A stretch of DNA of 64,000 bases from Microbacterium kyungheense (GCF_006783905.1 NZ_VFPE01000009.1:1-64000); one strand, 5' to 3'. Counted from the stretch's first letter, positions 19,590 to 28,224 are shown. Translations and numbers: made by a program. The notes: generated by a model not told the origin, from the sequence alone.

Positions 19590-20413
19590 GCGCGCCGATC
19601 CGCGTCCTGCTGGTGGACGATCACGCCGTGATGCGCGCGGGCTTCCGGATGATCCTCGAATCCGCGGGTGATGTCGCCGTGGTCGGCGAGGCCTCGAACG
19701 GGGTCGAGGCGGTGGTGGCGGCATCCACTCTCCGCCCCGATGTGATCTGCATGGACGTGCAGATGCCCGACATGGACGGCCTCGAGGCCACGCGGCGGAT
19801 CGTCGCAGATGCCGGTGTCGACGCGGCGGTCGTCGTCGTCACGACGTTCGATCGCGACGACTACCTCTTCGACGCTCTCGCCGCGGGGGCCAGCGGGTTC
19901 CTGCTCAAGAACGCCGGACCCGAGGAGCTCATCTCGGCCGTGCGCGTCGCCGCCGCCGGCGACGCGCTGCTCGCGCCCGAGGTGACACGCCGCGTGATCG
20001 CGCGCTTCGCCGCAGTGCCCGCCCATCGGCAGGCTGAGGGACCGCGAGCTCCGGCGCAGGGGCCAGGGGCTTCGGGGCAGGTGCCGGGGGCACCGGCGCA
20101 GGCGCCGGGGGCTCCGGGGCAGGGGCCGGGGGCTTCGGCGCACGTATCGCATGGACAGGCTCAGGGGCCGGGGGCTCCGGCGCCACGGCCGGTCGCTGAG
20201 CCCGTCGAAGCGCGCGCTGCGCTCGAGCTCACCGACCGCGAGGCCGAGGTGCTGCGCCTGGTGTCGCAGGCGATGAGCAACGCCGAGATCGCCCAGCGCC
20301 TGTACATCGGCGAGGCGACCGTCAAGACGCATGTCTCGAACGTGCTCCAGAAGCTCGGCGCCCGCGACCGCGTCGCCGCCGTGGTCTACGCGCACCGCCA
20401 CGGCCTGGCCTGA
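19586..20413 (+). CDS. NarL/LuxR-type response regulator with expanded linker
   Basis: 275 residues against about 210-220 for the family. The receiver domain (1-125) has DD at 11-12, phospho-Asp57 in CMDVQMPDMDG and the LLKNA lysine. The LuxR helix-turn-helix is residues 212-275, including LTDREAEVLRLV and VKTHVSNVLQKL. Between them is a linker of about 70 residues made of APAQGPGA-like octapeptides, encoded by near-repeats of about 24 bases, ending in a dispersed element that also occurs at 43777-43797. The excess length is all in this linker. Partner of the upstream kinase. Confidence 0.92.
   Translation: MSAPIRVLLVDDHAVMRAGFRMILESAGDVAVVGEASNGVEAVVAASTLRPDVICMDVQMPDMDGLEATRRIVADAGVDAAVVVVTTFDRDDYLFDALAAGASGFLLKNAGPEELISAVRVAAAGDALLAPEVTRRVIARFAAVPAHRQAEGPRAPAQGPGASGQVPGAPAQAPGAPGQGPGASAHVSHGQAQGPGAPAPRPVAEPVEARAALELTDREAEVLRLVSQAMSNAEIAQRLYIGEATVKTHVSNVLQKLGARDRVAAVVYAHRHGLA
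20030..20216. repeat. Coding minisatellite in the response-regulator linker
   Basis: GC-rich near-repeats of the pattern GGGGC(C/T)(G/T)GGGGC encode alternating GPGA/APAQ units in one frame. The right end is the reverse complement of CGACGGGCTCAGCGACCGGC, the dispersed 20-mer. Copy B carries the same tract with the same length. Confidence 0.7.
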
Positions 20414-20440
20414 CCCCGGTCGCGCCGCACCCCCGTACGG

Positions 20441-20510
20441 ATCATGTGCTCTCGCCGAGAACCCACGTTGTGCGCGCCTGGATCATGTGCGTTCGGCGAG
20501 AGCACATGAT
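20441..20510. repeat. Inverted repeat with 18-base arms, between convergent genes
   Basis: Arms ATCATGTGCTCTCGCCGA (20441-20458) and its exact complement (20493-20510) flank a 34-base loop, which itself contains a second copy of GATCATGTGC followed by TTCGGCGAG. It lies between the response regulator and the convergent FMN reductase. It could add to termination, but the internal direct repeat suggests a dispersed palindromic element. Confidence 0.7.
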
Positions 20511-20529
20511 GCGGAGGGGATGAAACGAC

Positions 20530-20575
20530 GGATGCCTCGGCCCGAGTCCGCGGGGACTCCAGGGCCGAGGCATCC
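20530..20575. terminator. Bidirectional terminator hairpin
   Basis: Perfect 14-base arms GGATGCCTCGGCCC and complement around an 18-base loop that can also pair. It is placed between two convergent genes. No U-run follows, which is usual in high-GC actinobacteria. Confidence 0.7.
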
Positions 20576-20617
20576 ATCGGCTGGAACGAGGCCGGCGCGC
20601 AGCCGGCCACGAGGGGG

Positions 20618-21187
20618 TCAGGCCGCGACGGCGACCGGGGCGTAACGCTCGATGAGGGCGCCGAACGCCTCGAGGTAGGCCGTGAGGAACTCGGCGGTCT
20701 GCTCGTTGGTGACCTCGCCGGTCTCGGTGAACAGGCCGGGCGTCGTCTGCACGTAACCCTCGGGCTGACCGAGCGTCGGGGCGTTGTAGTGGCTGAGGAT
20801 CGCCTTGAGGTGCTGCTGCGCGGCCGCGGTCGCGATCCCGCCGCCCGACGTGCCGATGACGGCCGTCGGCTTTCCGTCGAACGACCCCTGGCCCCACGGA
20901 CGGGCGGCCCAGTCGAGCGCGTTCTTGAGGACGCCGGGGATGGAGCGGCTGTACTCCGGAGTCACGATGATGACGCCGTCGACGTCCTCGATCGCCTTCT
21001 TGAAGTCGCGGGCGACCTGCGGGTAGTCGGCGTCGTGGTCGGGCGAGTAGAAGGGCAGGTCCTCGATGGGGATCTCCACGAGCGCGGTGCCTTCGGGGGC
21101 GAGACGCTCCAGCGCCTTGGCGAGGCGGCGGTTGATCGAGGTCGACGAGATGCTGCCGACGATGTAGCCGATTTTCCGGTCGGTCAT
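20618..21187 (-). CDS. NADPH-dependent FMN reductase family protein
   Basis: 189 residues, flavodoxin-like fold. The FMN phosphate loop is GSISSTSINRRLAKAL near the N-terminus. The VTPEYSRSIPGVLKNALDW segment (about residues 76-94) and the TSGGG loop are standard for the NADPH_dep_FMN_red family (for example chromate/quinone reductases such as ChrR). It probably reduces quinones or other electrophiles in the cytosol. The ATG is chosen for its GAAGGAG site. An attenuator-like hairpin sits in its leader, and the gene is divergent from the ABC exporter operon. Confidence 0.92.
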   Translation of the reverse strand: MTDRKIGYIVGSISSTSINRRLAKALERLAPEGTALVEIPIEDLPFYSPDHDADYPQVARDFKKAIEDVDGVIIVTPEYSRSIPGVLKNALDWAARPWGQGSFDGKPTAVIGTSGGGIATAAAQQHLKAILSHYNAPTLGQPEGYVQTTPGLFTETGEVTNEQTAEFLTAYLEAFGALIERYAPVAVAA

Positions 21188-21207
21188 GTGTCCTGCTCCT
21201 TCACAAC

Positions 21208-21241
21208 AAAAAAGGCGTCCGCGGCGGATCCACCGTGGACG
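21208..21241 (-). terminator. Attenuator-like hairpin in the FMN reductase leader
   Basis: On the gene's strand: CGTCCACGG, loop TGGATCCG, CCGCGGACG, then CC and six Ts, about 20 bases before the start codon. A one-mismatch nine-pair stem with a T-run has the form of an intrinsic terminator, which is uncommon in this genome and placed inside a leader. No gene upstream on this strand needs terminating, so premature termination control is possible. Confidence 0.5.
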
Positions 21242-21351
21242 TTCCACATCCATGCAAGCACATGAACCTTGGATCTATTCCGTCGTATGCAATCCCCCGC
21301 ACGGCGGACGGTGCAGGATCCCCCGCAGGGGGGAGGACGTGGACCTCGCGC

Positions 21352-21377
21352 TTGCCTAGCCTCGGTTGAGGAGGCAA
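21352..21377. promoter_or_regulatory. Dyad in the ABC exporter leader
   Basis: TTGCCT and AGGCAA arms, with inner CCTC/GAGG pairs, sit 15 bases before the ATP-binding gene. Two TCCCCCGCA copies lie about 35-75 bases further upstream. One of these could be the binding site of the neighbouring response regulator (inference). Confidence 0.35.
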
Positions 21378-21391
21378 CGAAAGGGGATCAG

Positions 21392-22276
21392 ATGCTGCAG
21401 CTGAGCGGTGTCACCAAGAGCTACGGCGGTCGCCGCGTGCTCGACGGCGTGTCGTTCGACGTCCGGCCGGGGCGGCTCACGGGCTTCGTCGGCGGGAACG
21501 GCGCCGGCAAGACCACGACCATGCGCATCGTGCTGGGTGTGCTGGCGAAGGATGCCGGGACCGTGACGCTGGAGGGCGCCGACGTGACGGCATCCGATCG
21601 CCGCCGTTTCGGCTACATGCCCGAGGAGCGCGGGCTGTACCCGAAGATGAAGGTGCTCGAGCACATCGTGTACCTCGCACGGCTGCACGGCTTCTCGAAG
21701 GCGGATGCCACGGCCCGCGCCCGCGCGCTGCTGGAGCAGCTCGGTCTCGGCGAGCGGCTGGACGACAACGTCGAGACGCTGTCGCTGGGCAATCAGCAGC
21801 GTGCGCAGATCGCCGCCGCCCTCGTGCACGACCCCGAGGTGCTGATCCTCGATGAGCCCTTCTCGGGCCTGGACCCCCTCGCGGTCGACGTCGTCGCCGG
21901 CGTGCTGCAGGAGCGCGCCCAGGCCGGCGCGGCCGTGCTGTTCTCGTCGCACCAGCTCGACGTCGTCGAGCGCCTGTGCGACGACCTCGTCATCATCGCC
22001 GGCGGGACGATCCGGGCCGCGGGGGCCCGTGACGCGCTGCGCGCCCAGCACTCCACCCGCCGGTTCGAGCTCGTCTCGGCGGGCGACGCCGGCTGGCTGC
22101 GTTCCGAGCCGGGGGTCGAGGTGCTCGACTTCGACGGCGGGTACGCCGTGTTCGACGCCGACAGCGACGAGACCGCGCAGCGCGTGCTGCGCCGAGCCGT
22201 CGCCCAGGGGGATGTCGCCAGCTTCGCGCCGCAGCATCCCTCCCTCGCCCAGATCTTCAAGGAGGTCATCCAGTGA
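21392..22276 (+). CDS. ABC exporter ATP-binding protein (NatA-like)
   Basis: 294 residues. Walker A GGNGAGKT (34-41), a YMPEERGLYPKMKV Q-loop region typical of NatA/ABC-2 exporters, signature LSLGNQQRAQ, Walker B LILDEPFSGLDP and the switch His in FSSHQLD. The C-terminal 80 residues form the usual accessory domain. It couples ATP hydrolysis to export by the overlapping permease gene (GTGA overlap). The substrate is unknown; sodium, antibiotics or peptides are all seen in this family. The ATG was chosen for the AAGGGG site. Confidence 0.93.
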   Translation: MLQLSGVTKSYGGRRVLDGVSFDVRPGRLTGFVGGNGAGKTTTMRIVLGVLAKDAGTVTLEGADVTASDRRRFGYMPEERGLYPKMKVLEHIVYLARLHGFSKADATARARALLEQLGLGERLDDNVETLSLGNQQRAQIAAALVHDPEVLILDEPFSGLDPLAVDVVAGVLQERAQAGAAVLFSSHQLDVVERLCDDLVIIAGGTIRAAGARDALRAQHSTRRFELVSAGDAGWLRSEPGVEVLDFDGGYAVFDADSDETAQRVLRRAVAQGDVASFAPQHPSLAQIFKEVIQ

Positions 22277-23382
22277 GCACCGCACCGCACCCCGCGACGC
22301 AGGGACTCGGCTACCCGCAGGCGATCTGGCTCGTCGCAGAGCGCGAGATCGCCTCCAAGCTGCGCAGCAAGGCGTTTGTGATCTCAACCGCCGTGCTGCT
22401 GATCGTCGCACTCGCCGGCGTGATCTGGGCCGGCTTCGCGGCGTCGAACCAGACCGGCACGCCGGTCGCCGTCACCGCGGACGCGCAGGAGTACGTGAGT
22501 GGGCTGCCCGGCCTGGACGTCACCGACGTGGCCGACAAGCCCGCAGCCGAGGCGCTCGTCGAGGACGGCACGGTCGACGCCGCGATCGTCGGCGACAGTG
22601 CGTCGCCGATGGGATTCGTCGTGATCGCCGACGACTCCGCGCCGACGCAGCTGCTGCTGTCGCTCGCGCAGCTTCCGCCGGTCGAGCTGCTGAACCCCGA
22701 AGGCGGCCAGGCCGCCGCGCTCGGCTACATCGCCGCGATCGGCTTCGGCATCGTGTTCCTGCTGGCCGCGTCGCTGTTCGGGAGCACCATCGCGCAGAGC
22801 GTCGTCGAAGAGAAGCAGACGCGTGTGGTGGAGCTGCTGATCTCGGCGATCCCCGTGCGGGCGCTGCTGGCGGGCAAAGTGATCGGCAACACCATCCTGG
22901 CGATGGGTCAGATCCTGGTGCTCGCGGCGATCGCCGTCATCGGTCTGACCGTCACCGATCAGACCGCCCTGCTGCAGGGGCTCGGGGCGCCGATCGCCTG
23001 GTTCGCGATCTTCTTCCTCTTCGGGTTCATCCTGCTGGCGTCGCTGTTCGCCGCCGCGGCCTCGATGGTCTCGCGTCAGGAGGACATCGGCTCGACGACC
23101 ATGCCGATCACGATGCTGATCATGGCGCCGTACTTCCTGGTCATCTTCTTCAACGACAACCCGCTGGTGCTGACGATCATGTCGTACGTGCCGTTCTCGG
23201 CCCCGGTGGGGATGCCGATGCGCATCTTCCTGGGACAAGCGCAGTGGTGGGAGCCGCTGGTGTCGCTCGTGATCCTGGTCGCCACGTGCGTGGCCGCGAT
23301 CCTCGTCGCCGCGCGCATCTACCAGAACTCGCTGCTGCGCATGGGCGGCCGCGTGAAGCTCGCCGAGGCCCTCGCCGGCTGA
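22273..23382 (+). CDS. ABC-2 type exporter permease (NatB-like)
   Basis: 369 residues. One membrane segment near residues 35-55 is followed by a large external loop (about 60-150) and then five segments between about 160 and 350. The SVVEEKQTRVVELLISAIPVRALLAGKVIGN stretch, here described by residues 180-210, is the cytoplasmic elbow conserved in NatB/ABC-2 permeases. Partner of the preceding ATPase. Confidence 0.92.
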   Translation: MSTAPHPATQGLGYPQAIWLVAEREIASKLRSKAFVISTAVLLIVALAGVIWAGFAASNQTGTPVAVTADAQEYVSGLPGLDVTDVADKPAAEALVEDGTVDAAIVGDSASPMGFVVIADDSAPTQLLLSLAQLPPVELLNPEGGQAAALGYIAAIGFGIVFLLAASLFGSTIAQSVVEEKQTRVVELLISAIPVRALLAGKVIGNTILAMGQILVLAAIAVIGLTVTDQTALLQGLGAPIAWFAIFFLFGFILLASLFAAAASMVSRQEDIGSTTMPITMLIMAPYFLVIFFNDNPLVLTIMSYVPFSAPVGMPMRIFLGQAQWWEPLVSLVILVATCVAAILVAARIYQNSLLRMGGRVKLAEALAG

Positions 23383-23443
23383 TCGCGACGAGGTCCGGGA
23401 TCGGCCGGGCCGCGGTACCCGCCGGCGCCGCGGAGGCGCGCCG

Positions 23444-25234
23444 TCAGCGGCGGAGCGCGGCCCGGCCGTGATGCCCGACGAGGGCGTCGGCGGCCCGCAC
23501 GAGTGCGAGATGCGTCAGCGCCTGAGGAGTGTTGCCGGCGTGGCGGGCGGATTCGACGTCGTACTCCTCAGACAGCATGCCGACGTCGTTGGCCAGGCCG
23601 CAGAGCCGGTCCATGAGCGCCGCGGCATCCTGCTTCCGGCCGCTGTTCGCGTACTGCTCGACCAGCCAGAACGAGCAGGCGAGGAACGGATGCTCACCGC
23701 CGGCGAGTCCATCGACATCCGTCTCGGTGCGGTAGCGGCGTACGAGGCCGTCGCGCATCAGGGTTCGCTCGATCTCGGCGACCGTGCCGAGCATGCGCGG
23801 ATCGTCGTAGGCGCAGAACCCGACCTGCGCGAGCAGCAGCAGGGAGGCATCCACCTCGACAGAGCCGTAATGCTGGACGAAGTGACCGCGGCCGGCGTCG
23901 AAGCCATGGCGGTCGACCTCATCCCGGATCTCGTCGCGCGCCCGCTCCCAGGCGTCGGCGTCACCGTCGAGGCCGGACTCGCGGACCGCACGCACGCCGC
24001 GATCCAGCGCGGCCCACACCATCGCGCGCGAGTGCGTGAACATCCGCTCCTCGGCGCGGATCTCCCAGATGCCCCGGTCAGGCCGGTCGCGCCACTGCAG
24101 CATCTGGCCGAGGAGCGCGCGTTGCAGCGGCCACGAGAACGCGTCCTCGGTGATGCCCGCAGCGCGTGTGGCCTCCAGCGCCACGAGCACCTCGCCGATG
24201 ACGTCGGCCTGGTACTGCGAGACGGCGCCGTTGCCGACGCGCACCGGCGCGGCCCCGAGATACCCGGGCAGACTGTCGAGCACCCGCTCCGAGAGTTCAC
24301 GCTCGCCTGCCGCTCCGTACATGATCTGCACATCAGCCGGATCGCCCGCGATCGCGCGCAGCAGCCACGCCCTCCAGCGTTCGGCGGTGCGTGTGAAGCC
24401 GTGCTCCAGCAGCGTCTCGAGCGTCCACGCCGCATCGCGGAGCCAGACGTAGCGGTAGTCCCAGTTGCGCGAACCGCCGAACTCCTCGGGCAGCGACGTG
24501 GTCGCCGCCGCGACGATCCCTCCCGTGCTCTCGTGCGTCAGGGCTCGCAGCAGGAGGAGCGAGCGTACGACGGCCGCGTGGTGGGGCCCGTGGTGATCGA
24601 TACGGTCGGCCCACTCCTGCCACCACGCCCTCGTCGCCTCGAAGGAGGCGTCGACATCCAGTGGCGCGGGAACATCGTGGTGCGACTTGAACCAGGTGAG
24701 ACTCAGGTCTGCCGTGTCACCCGCGGCCACCACGATCCGGCCGACGTGCGCGTGGTCCGCCGCGTCGCGCGCCAGTCCGCGCAGCACGAGCGCGTCCGGC
24801 CCGGCGACGGCGAGCATCGTGGGGGTCTCGGCCGCGACCTTCCGCATCCAGGGCAGGGCCCTCGCGTAGTCCAGGCGCACCCGCAGCTCGTCCTGGAACT
24901 CCACCGCGCCCGAGACGCCGACGATGCGGCGCACCACGTCGACGCGGTGCCCGTCGATCGGCATGAAGTCATGTACCTCGGCAACGCCCGTCGCGCAGCG
25001 CCATGTGGTGACCAGGACGAAGGTGTCGCCGTCGTAGCGGCGTGTCGCCACCGCGCCGGGGTCCGTCGGCCGCAGGCTCCAGCATCCGTGGTCCTCGTCG
25101 CCCAGGAGGGCACCCAAGACGGAGGGCGAGTCGAAGCGCGGCACGCAGAGCCAATCGATGCTCCCGTCACGAGAGACGAGCGCCGCCGTGCGACAGCTGC
25201 TCAGGAGGGCGTAGTCCTCGATCGGTGCGGGCAT
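23444..25234 (-). CDS. Glycoside hydrolase family 15 protein (glucoamylase/trehalase-like)
   Basis: 596 residues, the size of bacterial GH15 enzymes. The start MPAPIEDYALLSSCRTAALV is the family's usual N-terminus, with DGSIDWLCVPRFDSPS following. Then come NWDYRYVWLRDAAWTLE (substrate-binding, about 258-274), the GIWEIRAEERMFTHSR catalytic-acid region and GSVEVDASLLLL, which carries the second acidic site. No signal peptide, so it acts in the cytosol on maltodextrins or trehalose (mycobacterial homologues are trehalases). It is divergent from glucose-6-phosphate dehydrogenase across 76 bases, suggesting joint control of glucose release and oxidation. Confidence 0.92.
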   Translation of the reverse strand: MPAPIEDYALLSSCRTAALVSRDGSIDWLCVPRFDSPSVLGALLGDEDHGCWSLRPTDPGAVATRRYDGDTFVLVTTWRCATGVAEVHDFMPIDGHRVDVVRRIVGVSGAVEFQDELRVRLDYARALPWMRKVAAETPTMLAVAGPDALVLRGLARDAADHAHVGRIVVAAGDTADLSLTWFKSHHDVPAPLDVDASFEATRAWWQEWADRIDHHGPHHAAVVRSLLLLRALTHESTGGIVAAATTSLPEEFGGSRNWDYRYVWLRDAAWTLETLLEHGFTRTAERWRAWLLRAIAGDPADVQIMYGAAGERELSERVLDSLPGYLGAAPVRVGNGAVSQYQADVIGEVLVALEATRAAGITEDAFSWPLQRALLGQMLQWRDRPDRGIWEIRAEERMFTHSRAMVWAALDRGVRAVRESGLDGDADAWERARDEIRDEVDRHGFDAGRGHFVQHYGSVEVDASLLLLAQVGFCAYDDPRMLGTVAEIERTLMRDGLVRRYRTETDVDGLAGGEHPFLACSFWLVEQYANSGRKQDAAALMDRLCGLANDVGMLSEEYDVESARHAGNTPQALTHLALVRAADALVGHHGRAALRR

Positions 25235-25310
25235 CGGCCGATTGTCGCAAACCCGACCGCCGCGCGACAGCCCCTCACGCACACGACCCCGCCGGTCTAG
25301 CTTGGGCCGC

Positions 25311-26678
25311 ATGGCTGCTGAGACCACTCTCCTGATCCTGGGCGCCACCGGCGACCTGACCTCGCGGCTGCTGCTGCCGGCACTCGGGCAGCTGCTGGCT
25401 CGCGAGCCGCACCGACGCGTACGGCTGCGCGGCGCCGGCATGGAGGACTGGGACGACGAGCACTGGCGGCAGGTCGTGCGCGAATCGTTCGCGTCCGGCG
25501 GCTTCGAGAAGGCGTTCGACGCCGTCGACGAGTCGACCTATCAGCAGGCCGACATCACCCGCAAGGAAGACCTGGAGCGCATCATGGCCGACCCGGGCGA
25601 CCGCCTGGCCATGTACTTCGCGGTTCCGCCGGCGGTCGCGGCATCCGCGTGCGACGCCCTCGCGGACGTGAAGATCCCGGAAGGCACCGTCCTCGCGCTG
25701 GAGAAGCCCTTCGGCGTCGACCAGGCGGGCGCGCGCGACCTCAACGACCGCCTGGCCAGACTCGTCCCCGAGAGCCAGGTCTTCCGCGTCGACCACTTCC
25801 TCGGGCGCTCGACGACCCTCAACGTCCTCGGCGTGCGGTTCGCGAACCGCGTCATCGCGTCCGTCTGGAGCGCACAGGAGATCGAGTCGGTCGTCATCCG
25901 CTACGACGAGACGCTCGGCCTCGAAGGTCGCGCCGGTTACTACGACCACGCCGGCGCGCTCGTCGACATGATCCAAAGCCACCTGCTGCAGGTGATGGCG
26001 GTCGTCGCGATGGAGCCCCCGGCGACGTTGCACGAACGCGACTTCCGCGACGCGACCACGGCCGTCCTGCGCGCGACCCGCGTCTGGGAGGACGACCCTG
26101 CCACGGCATCGCGCCGTGCGCGGTACACCGCGGGCGAGGTCGCCGGCCGCGCACTCCCGTCGTACGTGGACGAGCCGGGCGTGGATCCCGCCCTCGACAC
26201 CGAGACGCTCGCCGAGGTCGTCTGCGAGGTGCGCAACGAACGATGGGCCGGCGTGCTCTTCCGGCTGCGCTCGGGCAAGGCGCTCGGCGGCAAGGACGGG
26301 GAGATCGTGGTGACGTTCCGGAAGGCCAACCACGTTCCCGACGGCCTCGTGGGGCCGGCTCCCGGTTCGGTGCTGCGCTTCTCACTGGGGCCGGACCACA
26401 TGGACGTCGAGCTGAACGTCAACGGCGGGGACGACCCGTTCGAGCTCGAAAGGGCGACGATCGGCGCCGACCTCGGCGAAGGCGCGCTGAAGGCCTACGG
26501 CGAGGTGCTCTCGGGGATCCTCGACGCCGACGCGACGCTCGCGGTCCGCGGCGACGCGGCTGAGGAGTCCTGGCGCATCGTCGACCCGGTGCTCGCCTCG
26601 TGGCGCGCGGGCGAAGTGCCCCTGGACGAGTACCCGGCGGGGTCGCTCGGTCCCGACCACTGGCCGGCGCTCCCCTGA
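25311..26678 (+). CDS. zwf: Glucose-6-phosphate dehydrogenase
   Basis: 455 residues. N-terminal Rossmann motif GATGDLTSR (the GxxGDLxxR coenzyme loop), EKPFGVD, and RVDHFLGR, the G6PD active-site signature containing the catalytic His. It oxidises glucose-6-phosphate with NADP to the lactone in the cytosolic pentose phosphate pathway. It is shorter than the typical 490-510 residues and not next to tal, opcA or pgl, so it may be a paralogue with another sugar phosphate as substrate. The ATG start is preceded by a compact TAGCTT -10-like element and a very short leader. Confidence 0.9.
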   Translation: MAAETTLLILGATGDLTSRLLLPALGQLLAREPHRRVRLRGAGMEDWDDEHWRQVVRESFASGGFEKAFDAVDESTYQQADITRKEDLERIMADPGDRLAMYFAVPPAVAASACDALADVKIPEGTVLALEKPFGVDQAGARDLNDRLARLVPESQVFRVDHFLGRSTTLNVLGVRFANRVIASVWSAQEIESVVIRYDETLGLEGRAGYYDHAGALVDMIQSHLLQVMAVVAMEPPATLHERDFRDATTAVLRATRVWEDDPATASRRARYTAGEVAGRALPSYVDEPGVDPALDTETLAEVVCEVRNERWAGVLFRLRSGKALGGKDGEIVVTFRKANHVPDGLVGPAPGSVLRFSLGPDHMDVELNVNGGDDPFELERATIGADLGEGALKAYGEVLSGILDADATLAVRGDAAEESWRIVDPVLASWRAGEVPLDEYPAGSLGPDHWPALP

Positions 26679-27205
26679 TCGTCCGGGACGCCGGTCGTCG
26701 CTGCGAGGGCGCGCAGTCGCGCGGCGTAGACGGCGAGCGCGAGCGTGGTGAAGAGGTAGATCACGATGGCCTGCAGCGCGTACGCCGGGTAGTCGATCAC
26801 CCACAGCGGCGCGGAGGGGTCGCCGGCCGCCTGCGGGTTGTCACGCACGTAGGGCACCGCCTCGCCCAGCGCGTAGCCGACGACCTGTCCGGTGACGTAG
26901 ACCAGCGCGAACAGGCCGAGCGCGAGCCAGGACTGCCCCGGCCGCGTGCGCCAGACCCGCCGGGCTGAGCGCAGCGCCGTCCGAGGCTGCCACACGCCTT
27001 CCACCGGCGCAGCGAGCGCGCTCATGACCGGCGCGAGAGCCACCGCTGCGGCGAGCACCAGGAACAGCGCGAGCACGCCGAGCATCAGCAGCGTCTCACT
27101 GCCGGCGCGACTGCGCATGAGCTGAGGCACGAGCAGCAGAGCGAGAAGCGGAAGGCAGCCCAGCACGACGGCTGCCCAGGTCCGGAGGAGCACGAGGGGT
27201 CGCAT
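26495..27205 (-). CDS. Small multi-pass membrane protein of unknown function
   Basis: 236 residues. About four hydrophobic segments (10-30, 42-65, 100-122, 150-172). The tail from about residue 176 is low-complexity Ser/Thr/Ala-rich and is encoded antisense to the end of the dehydrogenase gene, with no earlier stop. The membrane part looks genuine; the tail may simply be read-through of antisense sequence. No family recognised. An upstream TTG start would add only four residues. Confidence 0.65.
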   Translation of the reverse strand: MRPLVLLRTWAAVVLGCLPLLALLLVPQLMRSRAGSETLLMLGVLALFLVLAAAVALAPVMSALAAPVEGVWQPRTALRSARRVWRTRPGQSWLALGLFALVYVTGQVVGYALGEAVPYVRDNPQAAGDPSAPLWVIDYPAYALQAIVIYLFTTLALAVYAARLRALAATTGVPDDQGSAGQWSGPSDPAGYSSRGTSPARHEASTGSTMRQDSSAASPRTASVASASRIPESTSP

Positions 27206-27280
27206 GAGCCCAGCCAAGCGGTCCGCGGGCCGCGCCGGTATCGGGTCAGCCCCCGGACGAGGGCAGGGGTGTTCCGCCGG

Positions 27281-27691
27281 TCACTGCCCCATCATCTGGG
27301 GCGTCATCACGCCGACCGAGATGACGTTGCCCGCCGGGTCGCGGAACCACGCCATGTCGGGACCGCCCATGAACCCGCGCGAGATGCCCTTCTCGTCGGT
27401 GCCGTAGTCGGGGTCGGTGTAGATCTTCGTCACGACGCCGCGCGCGTTGAGGTCGTCGACCGCCGCATCGATGTCGTCGACGCCGAAGTTCAGGATCGTG
27501 AAGACCGCCGGCTCATGGTCCTCCTTCGGATACACGAACACACTGCCTCCGCCGGGGAGCTTGAAGGTGAACCCTCCGCCCATCTCCTCCCAGACCGTGA
27601 CCTCGAGTCCCAGGGTATCGCGATAGAAGGCCACGGCTTCGTCGACGTCGGGGACGGCGAAGCTCGAATATGCCTGTTGTGTGGTGAACAT
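27281..27691 (-). CDS. VOC family protein
   Basis: 136 residues. AYSSFAVPDVDEAVAFYRDTLGLEV is the classic first VOC module (residues 7-31), and WFRDPAGNVISVGVM the last strand; a TDPDYGTDEKG loop lies between. A short single-domain protein acting as a dimer; the substrate cannot be assigned. The GGGAGGATG site precedes the ATG. It lies 65 bases downstream of rraA on the same strand and may be co-transcribed. Confidence 0.88.
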   Translation of the reverse strand: MFTTQQAYSSFAVPDVDEAVAFYRDTLGLEVTVWEEMGGGFTFKLPGGGSVFVYPKEDHEPAVFTILNFGVDDIDAAVDDLNARGVVTKIYTDPDYGTDEKGISRGFMGGPDMAWFRDPAGNVISVGVMTPQMMGQ

Positions 27692-27756
27692 CTCATCCTC
27701 CCAGTGATCGTTCCCGGATCCACGATCCTCTTGCGTCGGGAGGCTGTCCAGAGGCC

Positions 27757-28224
27757 TCAGCGTTCGACGAGGATGCCGTCCGCGTCGGCCCACACGTGGC
27801 GACCGGGGGCGAAGGTCACGCCCGCGATCGTGACCGGCACATCGACCTCGCCGATGCCCGTCTTCGCGCTCTTGCGCGGGTTCGAGCCGAGCGCCTTGAC
27901 GCCGAGGTCGAGGCCCGCGAGCGCCTCGCGGTCGCGGATCGCGCCGTGAACGATGAGCCCGGCCCAGCCGTTGTCGACGGCGGAGCCCGCGATGAGGTCG
28001 CCCACGAGCGCGGACTCCAGCGATCCCCCGCCGTCGATCACGAGGACCGCGCCGCCGCCCGGCGTGGCGAGCACGTCTTTGACGAGCGCGTTGTCGCGAT
28101 GGCATCGCACGGTGCGGATCGGGCCGTCGAAGGCGACGCGGCCGCCGAGGTCGTGGAACTGCAGCGCCGGCGAGTCGAGGTCGTCGCCGCGCTCGTCGTA
28201 GAGGTCAGCGGTGGCTGTGGTCAT
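27757..28224 (-). CDS. rraA: RraA family protein (ribonuclease activity regulator / HMG aldolase fold)
   Basis: 155 residues, full length for RraA. LVIDGGGSLESALVGD (61-76), GWAGLIVHGAIRDREAL (about 86-102) and the GVTFAPGRHVWADADGILV end are typical. Members either restrain RNase E-type enzymes or, in many actinobacteria, act as metal-dependent 4-hydroxy-4-methyl-2-oxoglutarate/oxaloacetate decarboxylases. The G-x20-R-D pattern of the aldolase is present, so enzymatic activity is possible. It follows the ArsR-type gene on the same strand by 81 bases. Confidence 0.88.
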   Translation of the reverse strand: MTTATADLYDERGDDLDSPALQFHDLGGRVAFDGPIRTVRCHRDNALVKDVLATPGGGAVLVIDGGGSLESALVGDLIAGSAVDNGWAGLIVHGAIRDREALAGLDLGVKALGSNPRKSAKTGIGEVDVPVTIAGVTFAPGRHVWADADGILVER

